Position numbers and translations under genes: made by a program
Part shown: positions 23,445-35,060 of the stretch, in pieces
Position numbering within the stretch: position 1 is the first letter of the stretch
Layout of the letters: each line of letters opens with the position of its first letter
NCBI GenBank assembly: GCA_963580285.1
Contig: OY757014.1
Coordinates: 103,604,072 to 103,668,071 of the forward strand
DNA: 64,000 nt
Reading direction: 5' to 3'
DNA from: Lucinisca nassula
Taxonomy: Eukaryota; Mollusca; Bivalvia; Lucinida; Lucinidae
The notes under the pieces: generated by a model
What the model was told of the DNA's origin: nothing
Database searches by the model: none
The model's input: only the letters and a program-made list of their open reading frames with translations

Positions 23445-26400
23445 TAGCTCACCGTCACATAGTGACGAGGTGAGCTTTTGGGATCACTTTTTGTCCGTCG
23501 TCCGTCGTGCCTGCGTGCGTGCGTAAACAATTTCTTTAAACGACATCTCCTCCTAAACCACTGATCGGATTTTGACCAAACTTCACAGGAATGATCCTTA
23601 GGTGATCCCCTTTCAAAGTTGTTCAAATGGTTCCGGTCCATTGCACATCTAGGTCACAGGAGCCAAAAATAGATTTTTTTCACCAAAAACTTAAAAAATC
23701 TTCTTCTCTGAAACCACAAGGCCCAGGTCTTTGATATTTGGTATGAAGCTTCATCTAGTGGACCCCTACCAAGATTGTTCAAATTATAGTGCTGGGGCCA
23801 AAAATGCCCCCGCCCCAGGGCCCTTTGGTTTACATAGGCTTATATAGGGAAAATCTTTAAAAATCTTCTTCTCTGAAACCACAAGGCCCAGGACTTTGAT
23901 ATTTGGTATGAAGCTTCATCTAGTGGACCCCTACCAAGATTGTTCAAATTATAGTGCTGGGGCCAAAAATGCCCCCGCCCCAGGGCCCTTTGGTTTACAT
24001 AGGCTTATATAGGGAAAATCTTTAAAAATCTTCTTCTCTGAAACCACAAGGCCCAGGACTTTGATATTTGGTATGAAGCTTCATCTAATGGACCCCTACC
24101 AAGATTGTTCAAATTAAAGTGCTGGGACAAAAAATGCCCCCACCACGGGGCCATTTGGTTTTACATTGGCTTATATAGGGAAAATCTTTAAAAATCTTCT
24201 TCTCTAAAACCACAAGGCCCAGGTTTTTGATATTTGGTATGAAGCTTCATCTAGTGGACCCCTACCAAGATTGTTCAAATTATAGTGCTGGGGCCCAAAA
24301 TGCCCCCGCCCCGGGGCCCTTTGGTTTTCCATAGGCTTATATAGGGAAAATCTTTAAAAATCTTCTTCTCTGAAACCACAAGGCCCAGGACTTTGATATT
24401 TGGTATGAAGCTTCATCTCGTGGACCCCTACCAAGATTGTTCAAATTATAGTGCTGGGACAAAAAAATGCCCCCGCCACAGGGCCCTTTGGTTTTACATT
24501 GGCTTTTATGGGGAAAATCTTTAAAAATCTTCTTCTCTGAAACCACAAGGCCCAGGTCGTTGATATTTGGTATGAAGCTTCATCTAGTGGACCCCTACCA
24601 AGATTGTTCAAATTATAGTGCTGGGGCCAAAAATGCCCCCGCCCCATGGCCCTTTGGTTTTACATAGGCTTATATAGGGAAAATCTTTAAAAATCTTCTT
24701 CTCTGAACCGCAAGGCCCAGGAATTTGATATTTGGTATGAAGCTTCATCTAGTGGACCCCTACCAAGATTGTTCAAATTATAGTGCTGGGGCAAAAAAAA
24801 ATGCCCCCGTCCCGGGGCCCTTTGGTTTTACATTGCCTTATATAGGGAAAATCTTTAAAAATCTTCTTCTCTGAAACCGCAAGGCCCAGGACTTTGATAT
24901 TTACAATGAAGCTTCATCCAATGGACCTCTACCAAGATTGTTCAAATAATTGCCCTTGGGCCAAAAATGCCCCCACCCCATGGCCCTTTGGTTTAACATA
25001 GACTTTCGCCGGCCTCAGTGGCTCAGTCGGATGCGCGTCTGACTGGTGATCAGGAGGACGCGGGTTCGACTCCCGCCGGGGTCGGCAACATTCTTTCGTG
25101 GAGATTGATCATGAAATCTTTTCTACGGTCATTCTCTCCCTTCCGCTGATTCAAGAAAGGCAGTTGTCAGTTTCTGGCGAAAGAATGTGCACTGTACTGG
25201 TAAACCGCTTACGTATAAGCCTGCCCAGGAAAGTGTTGATAGGTAAACTGACCGGCTCAAAAATGACCTAAAATAGTGTTGACTGGGCCGTAAAACTCCA
25301 AAACAAACAAAACAAAATTAACATAGACTTATATAGGGAAAATCTTTAAAAATCCTTTTCTCTGAAACCACAAGGCCTAGGTCTTTTATATTTGGTATGA
25401 AGCTTCATCTAAAAGACCCCTAACAAGATTATTCAAATTATAGTGCTGAGGCCAAAAATGTCCCCGCCCCGGGGCCCTTTGGTTTTACATAGGCTTATAT
25501 AGGGAAAATCTTTAAAAATCTTCTCTGAAACCACAAGGCCCAGGTCTTTGATATTTGGTATGAAGCTTCATCTAGTGGACCCCTACCAAGATTGTTCAAA
25601 TTATAGTGCTGGGGCAAAAAATGCCCCCGCCCCGGGGCCCTTTGGTTTTACATAGGCTTATATAGGGAAAATCTTTAAAAATCTTTTTCTCTGAAACCGC
25701 AAGGCCCAGGACTTTGATATTTGGTATGAAGCTTCATCTATTGGACCCCTACCAAGATTGTTCAAATTATAGCCCTTGGGCCAAAAATGCCCCCGCCCCA
25801 TGGCCCTTTGGTTTTACATAGGCTTATATAGGGAAAATCTTTAAAAATCTTCTTCTCTGAAACCGCAAGGCCCAGGAATTTGATATTTGGTATGAAGCTT
25901 CATCTAGTGGACCCCTACCAAGATTGTTCAAATTATAGTGCTGGGGCAAAAAAAGCCCCCGTCCTGGGGCCCTTTGGTTTTACATTGCCTTATATAGGGA
26001 AAATCTTTAAAAATCTTCTTCTCTGAAACCGCAAGGCCCAGGACTTTGATATTTACAATGAAGCTTCATCTATTGGACCCCTACCAAGATTGTTCAAATT
26101 ATAGCCCTTGGGCCAAAAATGCCCCCGCTCCGGGGCCCTTTGGTTTTACAAAGACTTATATAGGGAAAATCTTTAAAAATCTTCTTCTCTGAAACCACAA
26201 GGCCTAGGTCTTTTATATTTGGTATGAAGCTTCTTCTAAAGGACCCCTACCAAGATGATTCAAATTATGGTGCTGGGGCCAAAAGTGGCCCCGCCCCGGG
26301 CCCTTTGGTTTTACATAGGCTTATATAGGGATAATCTTTAAAAATCTTCTTCTCTGAAACCACAAGGCCCAGGACTTTGAAATTTGGTATGAAGCTGTAT

Positions 26401-27120
26401 CTAATGGACCTCTACCAAGATTGTTCAAATTATAGCCCTGGGGCCAAAAATGCCCCCGCTCTGGGGCCCTATGGTTTTACATAGACTAATATAGGGAAAA
26501 TATTTAAAAATATTCTTCTCTGAAACCACAAGGCCTGGGTCTTTGATATTTGGTATGAAGCTGCATCTAGTGGACCTCTATCAAGATTATTCAAATTATA
26601 GCCCTGATACCAAAAATGTCCCCGCTCCGGGTCCCTTTGGTTTTACATAGACTTATATAGGGAAATCTTTAAAAATCTTCTCTGAAACTGCAAGGCCAAG
26701 GCCTTTGATATTTAGTATGGAGCTTTATCTAGTGGACCTCTACCAAGATTGTTCAAATTATAGCGCTGGGGCCACAAATGCCCCCACCCCGGGGCCCATT
26801 GGTTTTACATAGATTTATATAGCCCCGGGGCCATTTGGTTTTGCATAGGCTTATGTAGGGAATATCTTAAAAAAAAATCTTCTTCTCTGAAACTGCAAGG
26901 CCCAGGTCTTTGATATTTGATGTGTAGCTTCATCTAGTGGACCTTTGCCAAGATTGTTCTAATTATAGCCTTTGTTGATGTTTGGTATGAAGCTTCACCT
27001 TTAAGACCTCCCTCAACATTATGCACATTAAAGCCCTGGGGCCAATAATGGCCCTCTCTGGGGCCCACTTGTTACACTATGGATCAGGTGAGCGATCCAG
27101 GGCCATCATGGCCCTCTTGT
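23445..27120. mobile_element. 3.7-kb Helentron-like element with about 155-bp tandem array
   Basis: Left end TAGCTCACCGTCACATAG with TGACGAGGTGAGC hairpin and TTTTGGGATCACTTTTTGTC; right end GGATCAGGTGAGCGATCC, GGGCCATCATGGCCC hairpin, CTCTTGT, flanks T and T. About twenty units share TTGATATTTGGTATGAAGC, CCCCTACCAAGATTGTTC, GGGGCCCTTTGGTTTTACA and CTTCTTCTCTGAAACC. The same family, inverted, forms the outer parts of 42883-50833. Confidence 0.88.
25006..25317 (+). repeat. SINE-1, full length, with 13-bp target duplication
   Basis: tRNA-like head GCCGGCCTCAGTGGCTCAG with B box GGGTTCGACTCCCG, body GGAGATTGATCATGAAATC and TAAGCCTGCCCAGGAAAG, tail CGTAAAACTCC then AAACAAACAAAAC. TTAACATAGACTT flanks it at 24993-25005 and 25318-25330. 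Inserted in a tandem unit of the host element. Confidence 0.93.
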
Positions 27121-27236
27121 TTCAGTGTAAGATCGATTTTTATTTCACCAAATGAACACCGAAAAGAGTATTTTCACAAGTGAAAATACTTCTTTTGGTG
27201 TTCATGAGTGAAATAAAAATTGGTCTTTCACTGAAA
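27121..27236. repeat. Near-perfect palindrome, about 115 bp
   Basis: TTTCAGTGTAAGATCGATTT pairs with ATTGGTCTTTCACTGAAA; inner arms ATTTTCAC / GTGAAAAT. It adjoins the right end of the satellite element. Confidence 0.82.
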
Positions 27237-28085
27237 AAAAAATCAAATTTTCTGTTTCTTTCATGCTATAAATTATAATTTCTAATGCAATTGAAAAGCG
27301 TCAGCCATCATCACAGAGAACAAACTTCTCCCAGGGTATATTGGGTGCAAACTATAGGTTTGCACCTGAAAAATAGCTTGGCATGTAACTTTATCAAATA
27401 TTCACTTGAATTATGCAATTAAATAATGGCCGCAGTTGCTAAGCTTGTCTGGCGTCACATGCATTATTTACGTGGTGTAGGTGCAAAAAGTGGTGTCATC
27501 AATGTCGGTATGACGTGAAAACATGTGACGTAATTTCTGTCACACATTAATAATGTTTAGCTAATTAAATGACTCTTCACAAACAGGGAATACATGTTAT
27601 TTTTTGAGGATACATCAAATTCATAAACGGTGAAAAAGTAAAAATCGTGAAGATATTAATTTGGATTTCACTGAGAAATCTCTGTCAACTTAGTAAAATA
27701 TATCATTACACCGTAATGAAAGATTTGTTAAGATTTTGGTGACCTTGACTTTATTTTCAAGTCTCCGAAAAACTCTGAATTGTGGTGAAACTTGGTACAA
27801 TATATCATTTCAACTGGCCATATATTAAATAGATTTTGGTGACCTTGACCTATTTTTAGGGTCAAAGCCTACTGAAAACAGTCGATTTTGAGCCAGAAAT
27901 GGCTTGTCCGAATCTTAGCTCATGAAGGAATTGATGAATTTGGTCAAAATTGGTACAATACCATTGTAACCTACCAAAGATTTGATAAGATTTTGATGAC
28001 CTTTAGCTATTTTTTAAGGTCACAGGCTCCTGATAACTGTCAATAACTTTTCTGCACCTTATCTTGTGTTCAGATGTGGACTACA
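27237..28085. repeat. Diverged tandem units with GGTGACCTTGAC
   Basis: From about 27640, three or so units share TTTTGGTGACCTTGAC, GTCAAAGCC-type blocks and AACTTGGTACAATATATC. 27237-27640 shows nothing clear. Confidence 0.55.
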
Positions 28086-28119
28086 ATATATATGATTCAT
28101 TGTATATACCTTTGTTTGT

Positions 28120-28345
28120 ATTGGAATTTAACGGCCCAATCAACACTATTTAGATAATTTTTGAGCTGGTCAGTTAACCTATCCACACTTTTCCTGGGCA
28201 GGCTTATACGTAAGCGGTTAACCAGTAACATGGACATTCTTTCGCCAGAAACTGATAACTGCCCTTCTTGAATCAGCGGGAGAGAATGACCGTAGAAAAG
28301 ATTTCACGATCAATCTCCACGACTGATTGATTTGAGTGACATAGA
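28120..28345 (-). repeat. SINE-1 copy, reverse
   Basis: GTTTGTATTGGAATTTAACGG tail first, then TTTCGCCAGAAACTGATAACTG and GATCAATCTCCACGA. It lacks the tRNA-like head. Confidence 0.78.
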
Positions 28346-28371
28346 CCTTGTTTTCAATGCCAAATGGGCAT

Positions 28372-28584
28372 TTAACCCTTGTTCTGCTGAGCCCGGATAT
28401 GCCTTACGTTTCAAACAATGTAGATCCAGATCAGATGGCTTCTGAAGAAGCCATCTGATCTAGATCTATATTGTTTGCCATTCAGATTGTGCATTTGTTG
28501 CAATAATTTTCATCAAGTAATCTGATTGGTTGATAATTAGTCGTGGGTGTGCCAGATTAAAATATTCAGCAGGACAAGGGTTAA
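28372..28584. mobile_element. P1 MITE (TTAA-type)
   Basis: TTAACCCTTGTTCTGCTGA to CAGGACAAGGGTTAA; core AACAATGTAGATCCAGATC with GATGGCTTC / GAAGCCATC. Confidence 0.83.
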
Positions 28585-28741
28585 GTTGATTTATGATGTG
28601 GAAGGGGGGAGGGGGGCATTGTTTCCCTCTGAAAACATATCTAATTTTCATTGCACTCTATAAACTAATTGGCCTTTGGTTTTACTTTATTGGCCAGTGA
28701 CTTTCACATGGACAACAGCAGTGAAGCCTGCTGCAGTATTG

Positions 28742-29279
28742 TTAACCCATAAGATGCCAATTCCGACAATTGTCTACTTTGTAGTCTGCTGGTTACTTTA
28801 AAAGTCATTTTATAAACAGTGTGAGCTTGAAGAAATATATGGGCTGCATGATCCTTCCACGCAGAGCTGAATCTGGCCCGCACACTAGTACTGGTAAACT
28901 GTTTAGAGGATCTAAGCCTGTCCAGGAACCGCGGTGCTAGCGGACCGTCCATGCTAATAAACCCTATTGGTTTCATTGGGCGACAAGGCTTGAGATGTCA
29001 TTTCATCTCAATGTCGGGTAAAAGTCCCACAAAATTGGAAGCAACGTCTCCAAAATGGCCTTTACAGTGTTGACGGGGACGTTAAACCTCAAATCAAACA
29101 AAACAAAATCAAACAGTGTGAACATAGATCAGACTGCTCCTCCAGGAGCAGTCTGATCTTGGTTCACACTGTTTGCCTGTATGCAAAAATATTTTTAAAA
29201 AGTTTGCAAGAAGATTCAGCAGACGACATAAGCAGACGACATTTTCAGATGTAGATTTTCTCGGCATTTTAAGAGTTAA
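28742..29279. mobile_element. P3 MITE interrupted by SINE-B
   Basis: TTAACCCATAAGATGCC to TTTTAAGAGTTAA. The SINE sits beside the hairpin core, and AAACAGTGTGA, part of the core, is duplicated around it. Confidence 0.82.
28825..29110 (+). repeat. SINE-B, 5' truncated, with 11-bp target duplication
   Basis: Starts GCTTGAAGAAATATATGG, so about 20 head bases are missing. Ends TCAAACAAAACAAAATC. AAACAGTGTGA occurs at 28814-28824 and 29111-29121. Confidence 0.9.
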
Positions 29280-29550
29280 CTTTGGGTTGACTGTTAAAAC
29301 AACACTAATCTTCTATTGGGCCTCATTCTTTGCTCAGGCACTCTATACTTTTAGGACATTTCCTTCATGCATTAACTTTATGATCAATTTCCATGAAAGA
29401 AAGTTGCTAGCCAGGCAGGTATCGAACCCTAAAATGATATAATACCAGGTTTCTTACTGACCTTATAAACAAGCGGTTGAACACTACCTGTGCAAAGTTC
29501 TGCTGTATTTTCACACCAAAAAGTCTTGTCATGGATGAACATCACTTGTA

Positions 29551-29777
29551 TTAACCCATTTGGTACCGGAAACCCCAAAACGGGTACACGGGCAAACAGT
29601 GCAGGCCCAGATCAGACGTCGCAGAACGTGGCGTCTGATCAGGGCCTACACTGTTTGTAAAAAGTTCAGTCATTTTCCAAATAAATTTTGATGAAAAAAC
29701 AGTGACTCCCCTAAATTTTGAAATGGACTTGTGCTACATATAAGGAGGAAGATTCCATTTGGTACAAAAAGGGTTAA
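29551..29777. mobile_element. P2 MITE (TTAA-type)
   Basis: TTAACCCATTTGGTACCGG to GGTACAAAAAGGGTTAA; core GCAAACAGTGCAGGCCC with ACGCCACGTTC-type arms. Confidence 0.83.
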
Positions 29778-29867
29778 CCATGTCGATGTTCACTGTCTGT
29801 GGCAAATTGTACAGGTAATTGTGTATTAAGGTGGGAAGCAAGTTTCGGCTTTGAAAAAGGAGGGAGA

Positions 29868-30035
29868 TACATGTGAGTGTTTGAGTTTTACGTTCCACCA
29901 ACAATTAAGGTCATACGGAGACGGGTCCTTGGTTTTAAAGACTCACCCGACTGTCTGGAGAAGCCCGGGATTGATCCTGCAAGCCCTGGTTTACAAGGCG
30001 AGTAACGTAACCACTAAACCACGGAGGCTTCTGGG
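29868..30035 (-). repeat. SINE-A copy, reverse
   Basis: TTACGTTCCACCAACAATTAAG tail-side first, GATTGATCCTGCAAG B box, ACCACTAAACCACGGAGGC head. Confidence 0.78.
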
Positions 30036-30304
30036 AGGTACATGTATAACTGCAGATATGAAGGAGTAATGTGAAAATGAATAACTTCTTGTTGGAAATA
30101 TATGTTTTGAGTACTTGTTTGAATTGCTTAAATGATTAAGAAAAGTCTCACTGAAGAAGGGGTCTACTCTTAAAGGAAAGAGTTAACCTCTATTGACATG
30201 GGAGACAAAAATACTTTTGCAGGAGTTGCCTCCCCGGAAGGTGTTCCCATTCCCCTTAATGATTTGCAAATTCATACATATTCAAATTTGCTGTCACAAT
30301 AATG

Positions 30305-30628
30305 GGTCTGCCAGCCTTGGATATGCAGATATGCGTCTGACTGGTGATCAGGTAACGGGTTCAATACCTGCCGTGTCAGCAACCTTCTTTCATGGTGATT
30401 GATCATCACTTCTCTGGTCATTGTGATCATCACTTCTCTAGTCATCGCTCCCTTCTACATATTCAAAAAAGGTCAGGTATCAGTTTCTGGCAAAAGAATG
30501 TGCATTGTACTTATTAAACAGTTATATATAAGTCTGTCAAGAAAATGTGGTTAGGTAAAACGACTGGCTCAATACATGTACAACCTAAAATAGTGTTGAC
30601 TGGACCATTAAACACCCAAGACAAACAA
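30305..30628 (+). repeat. SINE-1 copy
   Basis: CTGACTGGTGATCAGG, CATGGTGATTGATCATCAC, CAAAAGAATGTGCATTG, GTGTTGACTGGACCATTAAAC. The B box is weakened (GGGTTCAATACC). A short stretch is duplicated near 30410-30445. Confidence 0.75.
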
Positions 30629-31384
30629 GTTCATTGTGACCTTTTAACCTTGGCCTTGAAAATCAATAGGGTTCATCGTCTTTCCATGGAGAACATTTGT
30701 GGAAGGTTTGAAGCTTCTAAGACGATAATGGTCTTCTATCCTGTTCACTAGGTTTTTAAGGTCAAGTTCATTGTGACCTTGACCTTTGACCCTGAAAATC
30801 AATAGGGTTCATCTTTTTTCCATGGGGAACATTTGTGGAAGGTTTGAAGCTTCAACGAGGATAACTGTCTTCTATCCTGTTCACAAGGTTTTAAAGATCA
30901 AGTTCATTGTTACCTTGACCTTTGACCCTTTACCTTGAAAATCAATAGGGTTCATCGTCTTTCCACGTGGAACATTTGTGGAAGGTTTGAAGATTCTAGG
31001 ATGATCTGGCTTCTATCCTGTTCACAAGGTTTTTAATGTCAAGGCCATTGTGACTTTGATCCTTGACCTTGAAAATCAATAGTGGTCATCGTCTTTCCAT
31101 GGGGAACATTTGTGGAAGGTTTGAAGATTCTAGGATGATCTGTTTGTCTTCTATCCTGTTCACAAGGTTTTATGTCAAGGCAATTGTGACTTTGACCTTT
31201 GATCGTTGACCTTGAAAATCAATAGGGGTCATCGTCTTTCCCTGGGAAACACTTGTGGAAGGTTTGAAGCTTCTACAATGAAAACTTTGTCTTCTATCAA
31301 GTTCACAAGGTTTCGGACGGACAAACACACACACAGATGCATGGCACCGATGCTATATCCCCATCACAATATTGTTGCGAGGAG
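30629..31384. repeat. Tandem array, about 145-bp unit, with Helentron-like right end
   Basis: Five units share TTGACCTTGAAAATCAATAG, CATCGTCTTTCCATGG and TTTGTGGAAGGTTTGAAG. After GGACGGACAAACACAC comes ATATCCCCATCAC..GAGGAGATAA, a hairpin end resembling the GCCCCC type of 21764. The left end was not found. Confidence 0.65.
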
Positions 31385-31391
31385 ATAACAA

Positions 31392-31466
31392 AAACAAGAG
31401 GATGTCAGAAGAAAATGATAGTGTAAGACAGTATTACACATTCATTTTCTCCTGACACCCTCTTGA
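31392..31466. repeat. Palindrome
   Basis: CAAGAGGATGTCAGAAGAAAA pairs with TTTTCTCCTGACACCCTCTTG around a TGTAAGACAGTATTACA turn. Confidence 0.75.
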
Positions 31467-31636
31467 TATTATACACAAAAACACAGTAGAGCTCTGTCTG
31501 CATTTCATTTTATTCTTAAGAACATACAATGATGATGATTTATACTCTAATATTTCATTTAAATGCATATTAAAATGACATTTACACTCATTCTGAAGTC
31601 TGTAGAGAATTATTTCCGTTGCTCCAGATATCCATA

Positions 31637-31856
31637 TACAGTAAAATTCCGTTATTAAGACCACCTAAAATTAACACTAATTCTGCTTTAAAAAGCTTAT
31701 TTATTAGGTTGCAGCAATTTTTCTTTGTGTTTTCTCTTTACAGTGTCCACTGGTCAGAGACCACCTTTGGGACTGTTCAAAAGTGGTCTTAAAGACTACT
31801 TTTGAACAGTCCCAAAGGTGGTCTTAATATAGGAATTTTACTGTATTTAGAATAAT
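31637..31856. mobile_element. T MITE, TA-flanked (Tc1/mariner-like)
   Basis: TACAGTAAAATTCCGTTATT to AGGAATTTTACTGTA; central hairpin GGGACTGTTCAAAAGTGG / its complement. Ends in TA suggest TA duplication. No coding capacity. Confidence 0.8.
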
Positions 31857-31887
31857 TTATAGAGGTTGCCTGATTTTATCTTGAAAA

Positions 31888-31955
31888 GGTATGCTGTGTG
31901 TACTCATTAGAATCGCCTCTATGAGGCGATTCTAATGAGTACACGCAGCATGCCT
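31888..31955. repeat. GAGGCGATTC palindrome
   Basis: GTGTGTACTCATTAGAATC, GCCTCTATGAGGC, GATTCTAATGAGTACACGC. One of about fourteen occurrences of this hairpin motif in the window. Confidence 0.85.
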
Positions 31956-32084
31956 TTATTTTATAGAAAGTCAAAAATATATCCTAAGTCATCATTAAGT
32001 CACATGACCTGCCGCTATGATTAACTCTCAGTAGTTCGAAACTACCCTTATCTCGAACAAACTTTCAGGGTCCCAAAGAATGCC

Positions 32085-32730
32085 CCCGCCAATCGGGGCT
32101 TGAAGAAATAGATGGGCTGCATGATGCTTCCACGCAGAGCTGGAACCGTCCGCACACTAGTACTGGTAAGCCGCTTACAGGACCTACGGCCCCGATAGCT
32201 CAGTTGGTAGAGTGTCCGCTCCGGGGAACGGGAGGTCTCGGGTTCGATCCCGGGCCGCGACATACCAAAGTCGTTAAAAATGGTACTAGCTGCTCCTCGC
32301 TTGGCACTCAGATTTATGGGGTAGAGCTAGGACTGGTCGATCCAGTGTCAGGATAATGTGACTGGGTGTGGTATCATGTAATGTGACTGGGACATGATAC
32401 TTCAGTGAGGCAGCACTATAAACGTGAGCATTGAGCTCCCTGTCGCAACCAGACACCGTCGTGATATGACTGAAAAATTGTTGAAAGCGACGTTAAACCC
32501 GAATTCACACACACACACACACTTACAGGACCTAAGCCTGTCCAGGAACCGTGGTGCTAGTCGGACTGTCCATGGTTATAAACCCTATTTGTTTCATTGG
32601 GCGAGAGGGCTTGAGATGTCATTTCATCTTAATGTCGGGTAAAAGTCCCACAAAATTGGAAGCAATGTCTCCAAAATGACCTATACTGTGTTGACGGGGA
32701 CGTTAAACCTCAAGTCAAACAAACAAACAA
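32085..32730 (+). repeat. SINE-B copy interrupted by SINE-C
   Basis: Head CCGCCAATCGGGGCTTGAAG to the TACTGGTAAGCCGCTTACAGG region; continues at 32522 with AGGACCTAAGCCTGTCCAGG to GTTAAACCTCAAGTC. Confidence 0.9.
32187..32521 (+). repeat. SINE-C (tRNA-derived) with 13-bp target duplication
   Basis: Head CCCCGATAGCTCAGTTGG with A box and GGGTTCGATCCCGGG B box, then TTGGCACTCAGATTTATGGG, a CATGTAATGTGACTGGGAC repeat, and tail GCGACGTTAAACCCG with (CA)n. CTTACAGGACCTA flanks it at 32174-32186 and 32522-32534. The tail shares ACGTTAAACC with the SINE-B it interrupts. Confidence 0.93.
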
Positions 32731-32892
32731 TCAAACAAGGGTCCCAAAGAAGGTATTTGAGCTATTGATGTTCAACTTTACATGATTTCCTGGTAATGAA
32801 TGAGACATCATACAGCACCTTTGAGATGATTTGCGAGTATAGTCTCAGATCAGCCTGTGCTGTCTGTTATGGACCCTGGGCTTCAAAGATTT

Positions 32893-32998
32893 TGTGTGTT
32901 TGATTTGAGGTTTAACGTCCCCGTCATTTTGGAGACGTTACTTCCAATTTTGGCTCTGGGTGGCCAATCTATTTCTTCAAGCTTGATGGGCAGGGGGG
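32893..32998 (-). repeat. SINE-B fragment, internally deleted
   Basis: TTTGATTTGAGGTTTAACGTCC tail shortened to 20 bases here as GATTTGAGGTTTAACGTC, then CAATCTATTTCTTCAAGC head; the middle is missing. Confidence 0.7.
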
Positions 32999-33083
32999 TG
33001 ACTAGTAGCGAATACCTATGCAAATCATCATGAGCCATTTTATCAGGACCTACAGTTTACATAGCTATCTGTTCTAGTGTTTT

Positions 33084-33363
33084 TGTTTGTTTGATTTGAG
33101 GTTTAATGTCCCCGTCAACACTGTAAAGGTCAATTTGGAGACGTTGCATCCAATTTTGTGGGACTTTTACCAGACCTTGAGATGAAATGGCATCTCAAGC
33201 CCTGCCAGCCAATGAACCAATAGGGTTTATTGGACGGGCCGACTAACAGCACTTTGCCTGGGCAGGCTTAGATCCTCTAAGCAGTTTACCAGTACTCGTG
33301 TGCGGGTCGGTTTCAGCTCTGCGTGGAAGCATCATGCAGCAAATCTATTTCTTCAGGGGCCAT
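33084..33363 (-). repeat. SINE-B copy, reverse
   Basis: TTGTTTGATTTGAGG tail to GCAAATCTATTTCTTC head. GTTCTAGTGTTTT before and GTTTTAGTGTTTA after suggest a diverged target duplication. Confidence 0.82.
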
Positions 33364-33569
33364 ATGTTTTAGTGTTTAAAGTATCAGCAAGGAAATACTT
33401 TTTTCCAAGCTTGTTGCTTTTGATGTCCACTAGCCGAATGAATTTACACACTAACAAAGTTGATCATGGCTGCAATTAACACATTACCTGAACAAGTCCG
33501 TGAATGAACATCCCATTAAACCCCACTTTATATAGAGAAAACTGGGATTTACGGGGGTATACATTATTT

Positions 33570-33680
33570 TTCTTATTTCTGCTCCAATACATAGTTTGTG
33601 GGTACTCTTTAGAACCGCCTCATTGAGGCAGTTCTAACGAGCACCCACAACCTATGTTTGCTGTATAAATAAGAAAAATG
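33570..33680. repeat. Palindrome with GCCTCATTGAGGC core
   Basis: TTTCTTATTTCTGCTCC and AAATAAGAAA ends; TGTGGGTACTCTTTAGAAC / GTTCTAACGAGCACCCACA arms. Same hairpin class as 31888. Confidence 0.78.
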
Positions 33681-33821
33681 TCACGGACTTTCATCAATAA
33701 AGTAGCCATTTTGGAGTTGTGGTAAAATGCACTATGTCACACGGGTGTGTTAAAGTAATGAAGCAATGTACATGTATTTTCAATTTCCGTTTTGTATGCA
33801 AGACAACAAGTCATATAGACC

Positions 33822-34014
33822 AGGGGCCAGTTGTTCAAAGCATCGTTAGTTTAACAAGCTGGTTAGCAGAAACAGTGGTATTTTTGCTGAAAAAATTGTG
33901 AGCAGCCCTGCTCACATTTTTTCAGCAAAAAAAAATAGCCTATCTGCTATATTAAATGATCAAGTTATAAAGATTTGTCAGCTAACATAGTTAGTTTTGA
34001 ACAACTGGCCCCTC
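33822..34014. mobile_element. Q MITE, complete
   Basis: GGGGCCAGTTGTTCAAAGC to TTTTGAACAACTGGCCCC with a GCTGAAAAAATTGTGAGC / its complement hairpin. Copies lie at 7967, 8145 and 40991. Confidence 0.82.
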
Positions 34015-34815
34015 ATTTGCATTTACAGACAATAAAGTTACAAAGGAAAATGATCAATTTCTTGTCCAAAATCTTCAATGTCTTAACAGGCCTTAAAATC
34101 GGATGATTTCATAAACTCAAAAGCTTCCCACAACATTAAATGTTTGTGATCAAGCAATCAAAACATGAATACATAAAAATATGATCTCACTATTAGCAGG
34201 ATACAGTATATCATTATAATTCCAACTCTCCATCATCTTATACATTTCGAGCGATTTAATTGGTTGAAATAAAAGTTTTATACTTCGATAAATTCCATGA
34301 GCATGAATCTCAGAAGTAATCACACAGCGACAGGTAGTAATATAACGTGACATCAAAGAGCATGTATAGAACCCTCGCATTACGTCTTTGTATATAAATG
34401 ACATCAACAGTTCGATTAAAAGATGGAAAACTTTTGAAAACGTGAATGGAAAACGTGAATGTTAGAAAACAAATTAACTAAGTTTACAGATGTGACGTTT
34501 TGTTCGCTTATGTTTCAAAGATGGCAGCTACTAACTGAATAATCATTCCGCCGTGGCATTGTTACGCTTTCAAAAGAATTCCTAAAAAATTTCCTTGTTG
34601 GTTGCATTTTTAATATTTCGATGACATAGTTGAAATTATAAGGAATGAATTATGAAGGGCTTCATGCTAAGTTTGTGAGTGATTCGCCGGAGTTTACACA
34701 TTGATAAAAGCCACAAAAATGATAATTCATTCCTATAACAACAACAGTATTTGTTTCCTTACATTTTACTGTTATACACATAATCTTACACCAGTGTTCC
34801 TGTGATAAATTCTAT
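34015..34815. other. Intergenic, nothing recognised
   Basis: AT-rich; no exon-like or repeated structure noticed. Confidence 0.4.
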
Positions 34816-35060
34816 TAAAAGAGTGGTGGAAAAGGGATAAAATGTGAGGCTGTGCCAAGCATTTTATCCCTTTTCCTTGACGAGTTTAATAAATTCAATA
34901 ATACACGAGCATGAATGCAAGATTCCTTTTATATGACAATAAATATGCATATCCACGATTGTTTTATAAAAATGTCAATATTCTGCCTTAAGTAAATGGT
35001 ATGTCGTTAAAGGATGTCATACATGTAACGTTACAGGTCGTATCTAACTAATTTGCATAT
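34816..35060. repeat. Dispersed repeat shared with 60520-60780
   Basis: GGAAAAGGGATAAAATGTGAG, TAATACACGAGCATGAATG and CATACATGTAACGTTA recur in the same order. AAGGGATAAAATG..CATTTTATCCCTT forms a local hairpin. Confidence 0.72.

Noticed and set aside
25008..25086. tRNA gene
   Set aside because: Head of the full-length SINE-1 with 13-bp duplication.
32189..32262. tRNA gene
   Set aside because: The A and B boxes are good, but the acceptor ends do not pair and it is the head of a SINE with target duplication at 32174 and 32522.
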